A stretch of DNA of 64,000 nucleotides from Isochrysis galbana. Lineage: Eukaryota; Haptophyta; Isochrysidales; Isochrysidaceae. The translations under genes and the position numbers were made by a program. Below the pieces are notes generated by a model. That model made no database searches. It saw nothing but the letters and a program-made list of their open reading frames with translations, and was not told where the DNA came from. Shown piece after piece: positions 12,255 to 23,305 of this stretch. Location of the stretch: the NCBI GenBank assembly GCA_018136815.1, contig CM030932.1, forward strand, positions 3,398,614-3,462,613, given 5' to 3'. Every line of letters starts with the position of its first letter. Within the stretch, counting starts at the first letter, position 1.

Positions 12255-13015
12255 CCCTACGATAAGCCGCACTCGAGGTCAAGGGGCCTAAAAGGGCCGT
12301 CTCAACGAAAAGATGGTCAAGTCATCACACCACACAATGTGCAGTGGACCGCACTAGGCAATAGCTACTTAAAAGGCACATTCGAGATCTCATTCACCCG
12401 GATTCAAAAATCTACTACTACTACTATGTTAAACCGAGAGTCCAGTGTGCGCTCTCATGTGAGGGAAGCTTATGCATATGTATTCTTGATCTAAATTCAT
12501 TCCCCCATTCTTCCAACTGAGTTATTTATGCTTGCTTCGCATGGGCCAGCGCATATTCTGAAGGTGCTACTTGCTACTTGAGGTTCCCTTCTTTTCTTCA
12601 CGCCCCCTGTCTATTTTGGTATGTGAGCAATTCTACCCCTCAACTTTGCCTGTCGGGGGGCGGGGGGGAGGGGGGGGTGCGACCACCTGCCATTTTGCCA
12701 CCATGCCCCCCCCCCCCCCCGGGTGGGGCGGGAGGGAACCGCGCGCGCCCTTGCCTCGTCACTATGGTAGGCTGGCAGAGGGGCCTTACCACACGTGCCC
12801 ACACCCTTCTTGAGGGCTACATCAGGAACGCACGCCCTGGCCCGTCGTGGCCAGCCAATATGGTGCGGCATATTTACCCTTATATCCATTTTTTAGTCCA
12901 ACGTTTAGTGCGAAAAAACGCGATGCATGCGGGTCGTCCCCCTCGCACCGCTCCCTCTTGGTGATAAATTCGGGCTAGGACAGGTAGGATTCGGGCTAGG
13001 ACAAGTAGGCGCCTC
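12255..13015. other. Intergenic, no gene seen
   Basis: 3' flank of the acyltransferase gene, then G/C homopolymer runs (12655-12720) and unremarkable sequence. The word ATTCGGGCTAGGACA is duplicated in tandem at about 12967 and 12987. Confidence 0.5.
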
Positions 13016-13019
13016 TTGG

Positions 13020-13330
13020 GTCGACGAAGGATGCATGTGGTGCCTTTTTCGCACTGGAGCGACGATATCCCACCGTCCGACTCGCGCCCCGCGAAAGGAG
13101 CGTTCGCCGTTGCTTCGACGAAGGGCTTGGTGCGCGTGAACCCGCTGTCGGGTGGGCGACTTTTGGGTGACCCCCGATTGGCGCGGTCAAGGCGTTGGGA
13201 GGACTTTGCTACGGGAAGCGATGCGTGTCGCTCGTGAGCTAGGGATGCGGCGCCTGTGGTTGTGGACGTTGCTCGAGTCGGGGCCCGTCTCGTTGTATGA
13301 TCGCCCACCGCGCAGCGCGGGGCTCGATGC
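13020..13330 (+). pseudogene. GNAT acetyltransferase fragment
   Basis: The plus-strand frame at 13152-13310 reads GDFWVTPDWRGQGVGRTLLR, then EAMRVARELGMRRLWLWT and YDR. This is the acetyl-CoA binding core (R/Q-x-x-G-x-G/A) and following strand of a GNAT-fold N-acetyltransferase. The upstream part, in a different frame, contains plausible GNAT text (AFAVASTKGLVRVNPLSGG), so a frameshift separates the halves. No start, no complete fold and no downstream part are seen. It is a decayed gene or an isolated exon, and its substrate cannot be told. Confidence 0.5.
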
Positions 13331-13559
13331 TCGAGGAGTCGATTATTTTCCTACTTTCCTACCCACATGCACATGCATTGAAACGGCTCCTCACGACGAA
13401 CTCTCGCGAAAGATATTCTACGTACGGAAACAAGAAACAATCAAAATATCAAAATTCGCCTACTATTTCTGCATTTGTCATTACAAAACAATATTCCAAT
13501 TAGTACACGGAGGGAAAGGAGACCAAATGAAGGCAAGCCGCAAGCCGCCTTGCCAGTGA

Positions 13560-13710
13560 GAGAGTGAGTGGGTCAGCAGGGCAGTCTGCTCTCGGCAAGC
13601 CATCAGGCATGCCAGGAGAGTGGGTGGTTCTTCCCCCATGGCAGGGGAGGAGTGGAGAGAGGGGGGGGGGCTCGTGCCCCCCCATGGGCGAACTAAGTAT
13701 AAACTAGCTT
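13560..13710 (-). repeat. Dispersed repeat, inverted mate of 24940-25110
   Basis: This matches the reverse complement of 24940-25110. Shared blocks are the CGAACTAAGTATAA/TTATACTTGGTTCG boundary, GGGGGGCTCGTGCCCCCCCA, GGAGGAGTGGAGAGAGG and GCATGCC/GGCATGCCTGATGGCTTG. It is non-coding and of unknown class. Confidence 0.65.
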
Positions 13711-13984
13711 AGTTGAACAAGTATGTAAACTTATTACTTAGTTGAAGAAAGTGTCGCATCCGCGATCGACCTTTTTGTTTTAGAAGTTGTTTGCGTTTCT
13801 ATGTCCCCTCCTTGCAGCTTGCAGCCACGAGCCACTAGTCACCGTCGCAGGATCCTACATTCGCCCTCTTTGCCCTCGCTTCCGGTGGTCCAGCCCGTCA
13901 TACCATCACTCCCGGCCACCTTCGCCGCGCCTCCCGCCGATCGTTTCCCTTCCGAATCATCGCATATCGAGCCAGTGGTCATGC

Positions 13985-14215
13985 TCATGCTCGATCCGTC
14001 AGAGAGAAGAGATTGACTATAATTTGTTCCTCCCTGGTTCTGCTTTCCTTGGGCGTGAACCGGGTTAGCTTGTTCAGCGTGTCGAATATCTTCCTTAGTT
14101 GTGGGCATTCCCCCAAGTGGGAGGAGGATTCGTCGGTTACTTTACAGAAACGACACGATTTTACCCTTCCGCGGTCCGTGATGCGGTCAGTCGTGCCTAT
14201 GCTGAGGGCGGGGTT
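13985..14215 (-). pseudogene. LINE C-terminal fragment (zinc-knuckle region)
   Basis: The minus-strand frame contains CRFCKVTDESSSHLGECPQL followed by LNKLTRFTPKESRTREEQII. It aligns residue by residue with LINE B at 45600 (CRLCKEADECSTHLGEC, LDKVTRFTPRADRDRED). This is the CCHC-like zinc motif of the non-LTR retrotransposon C-terminus. It is truncated on both sides. A piece of the GC-rich dispersed repeat (GCGCGCGCGGCGAGAATATT) abuts it at 14255-14290. Confidence 0.75.
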
Positions 14216-14559
14216 AAAGGGCCGGGGACATGGGGCTGTTGGATGCGTGCGTGAGCCCAAGGCTGCGCGCGCGGCGAGAATATTACCACTACGAAAATTT
14301 TGTACCATATACGAAAGCCTTTGCCTTTGCCAAAGCCAAGGCACCAACACCAAATGATCTTATTTTTGAATAACAGATACCAAGAATCTTCTCCGCGAGA
14401 CAAAAGAGCGTGTCAGCCACATGTTACAGATGATATTTCGGCCTGCTTCCTGCTGCCTCGTACAACAATTGAAGCACTCGTGGAGAAGAAAATGGCCCTT
14501 GGTGCACTCACCCTGACACAAGCGCAGGGATGCAATGTTTGTCGACCGCCTCGACAAAC

Positions 14560-15089
14560 TCACTTCGTGGCGGCCGCCTTGTCCACCACATCGAATTCGT
14601 GCTTACAATCCGTATAGCCCATCCCGATGCCAACGCCGGCCCCAAGACCGGCTACCGCAGATCGAGCAGCAGGTGACCCTGCACAACAAAAAAAGGAGTA
14701 GTGTAGGCTCTCAATGAAACATGTGCGAGGAAACAGGATGGGATGGGGGTAATAAGGGGGTGGTAGAGGTGGGTGCCCATCGTGCACGACATGCGTCGCA
14801 CAGCGATCGGCATTCCTAGCATGGGCATGAGCAAGGCGGACGTGGACGCAGAAGATGCAGGGAACAATGATACTCACTACTACTGATGTAAGGCAGTGCA
14901 AAATGCAGTGATGCAGCGTTGTGTGCTTGAATGCGCTCGCACATGTGGAGGGGATAGGGTGAGGAAGAGGGTTGGGGTAAGCGGAAGATGCTTACGGAAA
15001 AGAATCATTGCCGCAAGACCTCCCGCAAGGGTTCCGTAAGCAAGCTTGCGGATTGTGTTCTCTATGCACGAGTCCCAGGTCTCTGCCAC
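14560..15089 (-). CDS. MIC10: MICOS complex subunit MIC10-like protein (5' exon not found)
   Basis: Mic10 bends the mitochondrial inner membrane at crista junctions. The exon 14996-15089 (minus) encodes VAETWDSCIENTIRKLAYGT, then LAGGLAAMILF, matching the conserved W-D-x-C and first glycine-rich helix. A GTAAGC donor at 14995 and a TTTTTTGTTGTGCAG acceptor ending at 14679 rejoin it to exon 14560-14678, giving LFRSPAARSAVAGLGAGVGI, then GMGYTDCKHEF and a short tail to the stop. The second glycine-rich helix and the Y-x-x-C end are also hallmarks. The 70 or so residues fit the small size of the family. No in-frame ATG precedes the WDSC exon, which begins after GTGCAG at 15090, so the start lies in an unlocated upstream exon. 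Confidence 0.75.
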
Positions 15090-15591
15090 CTGCACCGCAT
15101 GAGCAGCATTCCGTAAGATGGGTGGGTGAGACTGCGTCAGATGAACGAGTGACCAGCTGACTCAGGGTGGCCTCGCCCGAGCGTCTTGCCGCGCACCCGC
15201 AGTTCGGGCAGTCCAGTCTTCGTGGTGGCCATCGCAGTTGGTCGGCAGCCGGCGTGGGGCGCGGCGGCGCTGGCTCGGCGCGCTCTGCAGGCGCGAGGGG
15301 GGTTTTGACCGCCGCACACACATATTGAATACTGATACTGATATTGAATGCCATTGTCCATTGTCCAGTGTCCTTCGGAATAGTAAACATATAACATAAA
15401 TGTTTTTTATGTTAACATGTTTACAATAATACAACATCTGAGCGTTAGTACCACTACTGCCACTAGACCGGAACTACCACGACGGCTCTCAGCGCACTTG
15501 CCCGTACACCTTGACTCGTGCTGAGTGCTCATGCCTCGTATATCTCGCTGTGTGTTTAGCGGTTAATACCACTACCACTACTCCCACTGAG

Positions 15592-15990
15592 CAAGGTTGA
15601 TCTCACTTTTGGAGATTGCCTGCGAGCTGCGAGGGCGCGCCGGCAGCTAGCGCGGAACGCGGATCTTGCAGGGAGCGCATGGAGCCCTAGATGGGAAATA
15701 CGGTGCAGGGGCCTGCAAATACAGCAATACAGCCAAATACATATGTATTTGGCCTCCGGCCAAATACATTTCAAATACATTCGAGGCCTACTACCCCGGA
15801 CACGCTTCAAATACAGCCAAATACATATGTATTTGGTCTCTGGCCAAATACGGTAAATACGTATTTCCCATCTAGGCATGGAGCTTTCCTCGGGACCCAT
15901 ATTGGAAGTGACTATGAATACGACGAATACGGGATACGGGCATTGCGAACGACACACGGAGGGCGCGGAAGTGCGAAAGGAGAAAGGAGG
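15592..15990 (-). repeat. Dispersed repeat copy interrupted by a MITE
   Basis: Outside the insert at 15686-15876 this is the reverse complement of 19440-19660. Shared words include CCGCGCTAGCTGCCGGCGCG and GGCGCGGAAGTGCG. The plus-oriented copy at 19440-19660 is uninterrupted and serves as the empty site for the MITE. Confidence 0.8.
15686..15876. mobile_element. 191-bp MITE with 16-bp terminal inverted repeats
   Basis: The ends CCTAGATGGGAAATAC and GTATTTCCCATCTAGG are perfect inverted repeats. The element is flanked by an 8-bp duplication CATGGAGC (15678-15685 and 15877-15884). The paralogous repeat at 19570 has one copy of this target, so insertion is directly demonstrated. The interior is AT-rich with repeated ATACATATGTATTTGG palindromes and no ORF. 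An 8-bp duplication is usual for hAT-type transposition. A possible relative with the same TGGGARATAC core lies at 41190-41410. Confidence 0.88.
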
Positions 15991-16249
15991 CTTGTGGGGG
16001 TTTGTGGGTCGGAGGGGGGGGAGAGAGGGGAGAGACTGTCCGCGCGGAGGGGGGGGGGCTCTGCGGAGGAAATGAGGAAATCTGCGGGGGGGGGGGATCT
16101 GAATATCTGAATCTGAACGCGAGGCGCGAGGGGCCCATAATTTCTGCCATCTCCACTTATTACTTATTACCTTAAACGCGTGGACAATTTCCGTAATAGC
16201 AAAAAAAAAACCTCAAATCTTCGAATTTCGAGACGAAAATTTGTGACAT

Positions 16250-17120
16250 CGGGATTTGGTCGACAGGCACAGGCAGCACGCTTGAGGAACGCATCGACGC
16301 CTCCTTCGAGCAGATGCTTCATCGTCTCGACCTCGTCCTCGAGCGGCTCCGATGGGCCGGTCTCTCGTGTAAGGCCTCCAAGTGCATCTTGTTCGCTATC
16401 AAGGGCGAGTACCTTGGGCACGTCGTTTCTCGTCGTGGTCTCGAGATGGACCCCAAGAAAGTCGAGGCGGTACGCTCGATCGATCCGCGTCACATCAACT
16501 CGCTCGAGAAGGTCCGCTCGTTTCTCGGTCTTTGTTCGTACTACCGTCGGTTCATCAAGGGCTTCGCGCACGTTGCGGCCCCTCTCACCGACCTGACTCG
16601 TACGGGCGTCGATGTGGCTACCGTCTCTCAGTCACCTGAGTGCCAGACCGCGATCCGCTGCCTCATCGATCTCATCACGTCTGCTCCAGTGTTGGCTGCG
16701 CCTCGTCACGACAAGGAGTTCATCGTCAAGACGGACGCGGCCAGTACTCTGGGTATCGGCGGAGTCCTGTCGCAAATTGACGACCACGGGCACGAGCATG
16801 TCGTCGCGTATTACGGTCGCCGCCTCACCGCCGCGGAGCGTCACTGGACCACCACCGAGGTGGAGCTTCTCGCCGCCTTGGAAAGCATTCGCACTTGGCG
16901 ACCGTACCTTTGGGGCCGACACTTCCGCCTCGTGATCGATCACCAAGCTCTCCGTTGGTTACTCACCATGAAGGACACCGTCCAGGGTGGGCCAGCGTCG
17001 CGCCTGATGCGATGGGCGCTCAAGTTGTCCGAGTATCGCTTCACCGTCGAGCACAAGCCGGGTGCTAATCACAAAGATGCAGATGGCGTGTCACGCTTGG
17101 TGGCGGCCGACGATGGGTTC
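16250..17120 (+). pseudogene. Ty3/gypsy reverse transcriptase (C-terminal part) and RNase H
   Basis: The frame contains CILFAIKGEYLGHVVSRRGL, then FLGLCSYYRRFIKGFA from the RT thumb region. RNase H text follows: VKTDAASTLGIGGVLSQ, VVAYYGRRLTAAERHWTT, ELLAALESIRTWRPYLWG and VIDHQALRWLL, ending KPGANHKDADGVSR. The catalytic palm (YxDD) is missing because the copy begins abruptly near 16250. Integrase is absent: after about 17120 the sequence turns into imperfect TTCGTTTCTCG/TTCTCGATTCTCG repeats leading to the polypurine tract and 3' LTR. The element is therefore 5'-truncated and lacks integrase, and no 5' LTR is in the window. Confidence 0.9.
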
Positions 17121-17410
17121 TTCGTTTCTCGTTCTTCGATTCTCGATTCTCGTCGTTCCGCGTTCTTCGTTTCTCGCTCTCGATTCTCGATTCTTGTCGT
17201 TCCGCGTTCTCATCGGTCCTCGATTGTTCGTTGTTCGTAATTCGTAACTTCTCGATTTATTGTTTCATTCGCTCTTCGGATTTATTCGCTCTTCGCTCTT
17301 GGCTCATTCGGTCTCGTTCAGGATTGCTCTTCTGCCTTTCTCGTGGCTTGCTTGGAGCTCTCCGATGTCCGTTAGGTTCTCTTCTTTCCTCGCGGGACGC
17401 TCGATCCTAG

Positions 17411-18262
17411 CAGGGGGGTGTCGCATTCGCGAATCGACACTCGTTAGGCTTCGCTCTTCTCTTCGTCGTTCGGTATTTATCGTTATAATTCTCTCGTTCT
17501 CGTTCTCGGTCAAAAGCTTCGCTTGGATGCATGGGATCGTGGGTTGTGGAGCGCCCTCTCTCTTCCTCTCGAAAGAGAAGGGAAGTTTCCCCACCTTTCT
17601 TCCTCCCAGGCGCCTCGCAGATAGGTTTAATTTGCTATCTCCCCTGCGGTTCTTTATCTGCTTCTGGGGGCAATCAGGTTTAATTTGCGACCTCTTCGCA
17701 TCTCCCCTTAGGCACATCGCACTCCTTTCGTCTTATTTGGTAGGTCTCTTGGAATCCTGCGTAGCAAGATTGCCCCTCGATTCCGTTATGGTGCGATTCC
17801 CGTTCCAGACAAGATCGCCGACAGATCGCCCTTTGATCGTCGTCCGTTGTTGTCTGATCGGAGTGTTTGGGTTTGATTTCAGTCGAGTTATGTGAGAAAG
17901 TCGTGGGGCGAGAGTCGGGGTGTTTTCCTGGGTGTCGTTGTCCGTCGTCCTGTCGTCAGTCGTCATTCGTCGCTCTCGCTCTCGTCGTTCTCGCTCTCGT
18001 AACACTCATACCCTACAACCTCGCCTCGCCTCGCCAGCCCCTGCCACCACAGCCCTCCTCTCACTCACCCTCGCCTCTCGCCGCTCGCTCAATGTCGCTT
18101 TCGCCGCCGTCCTCGCCCTCGCTCAAGCCCGCCTGCCCGCCTTCCTCTGCTGACGGGCTTCAGCCCGTCAGCACCTCCGAACTCGTCTCCTCCGCCGCGC
18201 CTGCCGCCGGCATGGCCCCTTCCTCATTGCCCTCAGGCCCTATGGGCCATCCCAATTCGTCA
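17411..18262 (+). mobile_element. Polypurine tract and 3' LTR of the gypsy element
   Basis: CAGGGGGG (17411-17418) is a polypurine tract directly preceding an LTR that starts TGTCGCATTC at 17419 and ends CCCAATTCGTCA at 18262. The termini TGTCG and CGTCA are nearly inverted. The same sequence is a solo LTR at 59081-60210 that ends at exactly the same base, which confirms the boundaries. This copy is 844 bp, shorter because a segment corresponding to about 59345-59800 is largely absent. Near the end it carries the inverted repeat GACGGGCTTCAGCCCGTC. ORFs in it are not conserved. Confidence 0.85.
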
Positions 18263-19439
18263 GGCGAACCAGGACTTGCTTGAGCCCAGGGAGAATCCGA
18301 ATCTGCATGCCGCATGCCTTGCGCGACCACGACGACGAACATAGAAGACGGTATACGTATACAACTGTCGCACATCCAGAGTATTTTATATACTCGAGTG
18401 CCGAGCAAAACTCCTGTAAAAGGGAGAACGTGGTAGGACGTGACGTACGAAATCGGGGGCCGCCGCGCTAAGCTGCCGATTTTGTGCTCGCTTTGGATCC
18501 ATGGGTTAATCCTCCTCTTCTAGGTCTCTCGTTTCGTATGGTTAAATGAACTCTCTTGGCTCGACATCGGGAGTCGTCTCGATTTAAGTCGGGGGGTGTT
18601 GTATTCCTGCCCATCTGAAGACTGTAGGCATGAATATTCGAATATTCGTGTAAGGTACGCGCTTATAATTACAATTGAACAGTTCCCCGTGTTGCCGCTG
18701 ACGCACAAGACACACAGATTCGGATTCCCCATGGTCTCAAGTCCAGGTTTGCAGATTTTGGTCACGAAATTTGCGATTCGAATTTTTGTTTTTGCTATCA
18801 CTATAATTGTTGGCTCGTTTAAGGTAATAAACCGGCATGACTTCGACTTCTCGTTCTGCAGTTGCTCTGCGAGACTCTCTCTCTCTCTCTCCGTCCGCCT
18901 CTCCTCGGCCGACGGCAGGAAGGTTCGTCCAAAACATTCTCCGGTCCCGAGATATCTCGTGGGGGGTCTCTCCGCGCTCCGCGAGGGAAAGGACGCGATC
19001 TCGCTCCGAGATTGGCCTCGCGCCCTCCCACGCTGCCCCGCCGTGCCCTCGGTCCCTCGCCCCCCCCGCGGCAGGTTCTTTCCCTCGGCGTGCCGTCCGT
19101 CGCCTCCGGCCCTCTTCTCTTACTTTCTCTTGATGTCATCAAATGTTCCATATAATGACCGTCTGTTGTCTTCTCTCATCTATCGGTCATATCTCCCCAA
19201 CGAGAGATCTGCCCTCGTTGTGTCGGCCTCCCCTCTGTCGCATGTCTGCGCGTTGCTGAGTTGCCCTGGTGCCGACGCCTGGCCGTCCGTCCAGGTGTGG
19301 TTAGTTTTCGCCCCGTTTGGCTTAGTTTGTGTGGTTTTGTGTCCTCGAGCTTTTTGTAGCAACTTCGCCGTATTCCCAAGCGAGTCCCCCCGAGTTCCCG
19401 AGTCTATACCCCGAGTCAACGAGTCAATACAAGCCAAGC
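18263..19439. other. Intergenic, no gene seen
   Basis: It contains the palindromic word GAGTATTTTATATACTC (18374; relative at 6404) and a G-run boundary at 18592-18602 (GGGGGGTGTTGTATTCC) that resembles a polypurine tract/LTR junction without a recognisable partner. Pyrimidine-rich DNA follows. Long frames across it have no domain. Confidence 0.45.
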
Positions 19440-19660
19440 ACGCGCCTAAGCCACCCCCAGTCGCCTGCCACCACCTCCCACAAGCCTCCTTCCGCACTTC
19501 CGCGCCCTCCGTGCGTCATGCGTCGTGCGTCGATCACCATGCCCGTAGTCAACCCCGAGGAAAGCTCCATGAGCTCCCCGCAAGAACCGCATTCCGCGCT
19601 AGCTGCCGGCGCGCCCTCGCAGGCAATCTCCAAGAGTGAGATGAGCCTTGCTCTGACAAA
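19440..19660 (+). repeat. Dispersed repeat, uninterrupted copy
   Basis: Inverted mate of 15592-15990. It preserves the target word of the MITE once (AAAGCTCCATGAGC around 19560) and so acts as the empty site. Confidence 0.8.
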
Positions 19661-20431
19661 ATGAAGCCCCCCATGCATGTTAGTACTGAGTTAGTAGTTA
19701 TAAATCACTGTTTGACCGCCCTAACTATAATTATAACAATAGTGTCTGTATCTAGTACGAGTAGGCTACTATTACTATAGTAGGGGCGAGACCCGTGACC
19801 CGTGGCCCGTGGGCGGCCGCAGGACGGGCCATACCATGGATCTCTTCTCCGCGGCGTCGACAAAAGCCGATGATCATGTCAGAATGCACCACATCCCATC
19901 TGGTGGAAACCCACCGCGGCCCTAGATAGAGTGATGGGTTGACCATTGGCCGTATGAGTATGAGTACTCCTACACATGATTTTCGTTGTTTCGTACGCCA
20001 GGGGAGCCCTCGCCCGCCAACGGCCGACGCGACTTTGACCGGAGGAGACGGGGGCCAACGGCCTCCCCGGCCCTTCTCCCCCCCCCCTCCCTCCCCTCCC
20101 TCTCCCCCCCTCTCCCCCCCCGCCCCCCGCTCGCTCGCTGCGTTGATCGCGCCGCGCGGGGCGCCCCCCTTCCCCCTCCCCCCCCCCCTCTCTCTTTCTC
20201 TCTCCCCCTCTCCCGCCCCCCATGCGCGGCCCGCTGCTTCCTCTCTCTCCTCTTCGTTTCTCTTCCTTCTCCTCCTCGTCCCTCTCTTCTCCTCCTCCGC
20301 CACGGCACTCTCCTCTTCTTCACTCTCTTCTTCTTACTACCGCCTCTCTTCTACCCCCCCCTGCCCTCTCTCTCCCTCTCTCTCTCCTCTCTCTCTCTCT
20401 CTCCGCCCCCTCCCCCCCGCCCTCTCGCAGC

Positions 20432-22434
20432 ATGATGGGTGGGCGCATGCCCATGATGCCTGGCATGGGCCTTCAGCCGCAGATCGTCCTACTCCGTGAG
20501 GGTACCGACACCTCGCAGGGCAAACCGCAGCTCATATCCAACATAAACGCGTGCCAAGCGGTGGTCGACGTCGTGCGCACCACGCTAGGTTCGTCTGCAA
20601 CCACCTCTCAAGACTCTCGTGCCCACCCACCCCCCGCCCACATTGCCATCTCCGTGCAAGTCCGGGCGCGCTTGCCGGCCATGAAGGCTACGGCGCGCGA
20701 TCTGTACGATCTCCAGTGCCATGCTTCTGATGAACATCCTTCCTCTCGCCTGCTGCAGGCCCTCGCGGAATGGACAAGCTGATCCATGATGAGGACGGCA
20801 ATGTCACTATCTCAAATGATGGTGCTACGCTTATGAAGAAGCTGCAAGTTGTCCATCCGGCAGCTAACACTCTCGTGCAGATCTCTATGTCTCAAGATGC
20901 GGAGGTTGGTGATGGTACCACTTCTGTTGTACTCCTGGCTGGAGAATTCCTCCGTGAAGCCAAGCCGTTTATCGAGGAGGGCGTCCACCCACAAGTTATC
21001 ATCAAGGCTTTCAGAGAAGCCGTGCGTCTGGCGACTGAAAAGCTTGACGACCTGGCGGTGAAACTTGACCATAACACGCCGGAGCAGGTTCGTGAGAGGA
21101 TGCAACTGCCGCACGTGTCAACAGCATGTGTTTGTGTGATCAGCAACGCCCTGCTCCATCAAGCGCCCTGCCTCGCACGATAGTCTGACGCTCCACGCGT
21201 GCTTGTGCAGACGCGGGCCATGCTGGAGAAGGCTGCAGCTACATCGCTCAACTCGAAGCTGGTGTCTGGCCATAAGCATTTCTTCGCCAAGATGGTCGTG
21301 GATGCTGTGCTTTCCCTTGATCCTAAGCAAGGGCTTGAGATGCTGGGATCTAAGAAGGTGGTTGGAGGCTCTCTCCAAGATTCGATGCTCGTCGAGGGAG
21401 TCGCTTTCAAGAAGACATTTTCTTATGCAGGGTTTGAGCAAATGACCAAGTACTTCAAGGACCCGAAGATCGTGTTGCTTAACGTAGAGCTGGAGCTCAA
21501 GGCTGAGCGGGACAACGCCGAAGTGCGTGTGGCTGATGTGGCTGCATATCAGCAGGTGGTCGATGCTGAATGGGACATCATTTACGATAAGCTTGCCAAG
21601 ATTGTGGCCTCGGGTGCTAACATCGTGTTGTCCAAACTTGCCATCGGAGACTTGGCCACCCAGTATTTTGCGGATAGAGGCCTTTTCTGCGCCGGCCGTG
21701 TCGAAGATGGCGACCTTCGCAAGGTGGCGAAGGCAACGAAGGCCCAGATTCAGACCTCGTGCAATGATCTCAATGCTCCAGGCGTTCTGGGAACGTGCGG
21801 CACTTTTGAAGAGAGGCAGGTTGGCGGCGAGCGCTTCAATTTTTTTCAGGGTTGCAAGGGCGCCTCGACGTGCACGTTCATCCTCCGCGGTGGTGCCGAG
21901 CAGTTCATTGAGGAGGCCGAACGCTCTTTGCACGATGCCATCATGAACACGCGCCGTCTGCTCAAGAATCCATCCATCATTGCCGGCGGCGGTGCCATCG
22001 AGATGGAACTTTCGGCATATCTGCGGGAACAATCGCGCCAAATCTACGGCAAGCAACAGCTCCTGATAGGTGCCTTTGCTAAGGCCCTCGAAGTCATTCC
22101 TCGTCAAGTGGCCGCCAATTCTGGGATGGACCCGACTGATGTGCTCAACAAGCTTCGCATGAAACATGCCCACGGGGAGAAGTGGTACGGTGTTGACGTT
22201 GTCGAAAACGGTGTGTGCGACACGATGGAGGCGTTTGTGTGGGAAGCAACCGTCATGAAGCGCAATGCACTCGCTGCCGCCACCGAGGCGGCTTGCCTCA
22301 TCCTCTCAGTGGATGAGACGGTGCGCAACCCTGCTTCTGAGCAGCCTGACAAGGGCAACTTCCCCGGTAAGGGCATGGGAGGCAAGGGCCGCGGCGGTGG
22401 GCGCTTTGGACGAGGCCGTGGACGAGGACGGTAA
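20432..22434 (+). CDS. CCT7: T-complex protein 1 subunit eta (CCT7)
   Basis: This is a subunit of the cytosolic chaperonin TRiC/CCT, which folds actin, tubulin and other proteins in an ATP-driven double ring. Exons 20432-20588, 20759-21087 and 21211-22434 give 569 residues, close to other eta subunits. Eta-specific features are [20 protein letters not shown] and the long Gly/Arg tail [17 protein letters not shown]. Chaperonin motifs are [16 protein letters not shown] and VGDGTTSVV (nucleotide site), and [10 protein letters not shown] near the C-terminal equatorial half. Introns are GT-AG; the first splits a Gly codon so that TTLG joins PRGMDK. A CTCTCGCAG acceptor-like word sits one base before the ATG, after a long sense-strand pyrimidine tract, so the leader may itself be spliced. 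Confidence 0.97.
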
Positions 22435-22734
22435 GCGTGAAGTGTGGGCTTCCAGTTGCTCTCGCATCTCATTGGCCATTGAAGGCTAAATCGAGGAGAT
22501 CTCGAACGCTAGGCTCGTGGAGTCTGAATCTATGCCTGCTCCTTTAATCTACGCCTGTCTGTGACCGGAGACTGCCTGTGACCTGAGATTGTTTGAGGTG
22601 TGAGAACCTGAGATCCGATTTATGTTAATGACGCAGTATAATGAGCGTTGCGTCGGCGATACCACAGGACGTTGTAGGGTACTTGCCATTTATATCTATA
22701 GTAGTGATGAATTGTGAATGAAGACCCATTGGGT

Positions 22735-22975
22735 CTGAGGGCAATGAGGAAGGGGCGAAGCTGGCGGCAGGCGCAGCGGAGGAGACGACTTCGGAGACGC
22801 TGACGGGCTTAGCCCGTCAGCAGAGGAAGGCGGGCTTGGGCGAGGACGGCGGCGAGAGGAGGTGGACGGTGGATTTCCGTCGTCGCGGTGGGGTCGGCAG
22901 CAGGGGAGGAGCGGAGCGGCGCGCGCTCCATGATCCTATCAGTTTAACCATAGTTTGAACCTATCGTTTAAACGA
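22735..22975 (-). mobile_element. Chimeric scrap: LTR fragment fused to a LINE 5' end
   Basis: 22735-22860 is a minus-strand copy of the 3' part of the gypsy LTR, including a GACGGGCTTAGCCCGTC-type inverted repeat. 22905-22975 is the 5' end of the LINE family: the start context ATGGAGCGCGCGCC preceded, on the minus strand, by two hairpins in tandem. One is CTATCGTTTAAACGATAG; the other is a decayed copy. No LINE coding region continues. Confidence 0.65.
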
Positions 22976-23305
22976 TAGTTGTCCAGCCCGGAGACATAAA
23001 TGAGAAAGCAAGAGAATGGGCACTGACAAGCCATCTTAGATGAGGCACAATTACTAGCCAAGGCAAGTGCACTGCTCTTGAGCGCATTATGGAGCGCAGT
23101 ATCATAGCGTAAAAGTAGGGGTTGGTCAGAGCCTCACATCGCTCAAACCAAATAAGCTCACTCAATGGTCGATGGCAATATCTTCAGGCTCCAAGTGGCT
23201 TGCGGGTGTTGCTCACTCAATTCCAAGGTTCAAGTGGCTTGCGGTTTTGCTTTAGGTCATACGTCGAGCCTTTTTTTTTGCTTATAGCAACAGACAGTGT
23301 GGCGG

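Noticed and set aside
12880..13308. Minus-strand 142-codon ORF
   Set aside because: Antisense of the GNAT fragment; no domain of its own.
18590..18605. Second polypurine tract/LTR junction (GGGGGGTGTTGTATTCC)
   Set aside because: No partner copy or target duplication in the window supports an LTR here.
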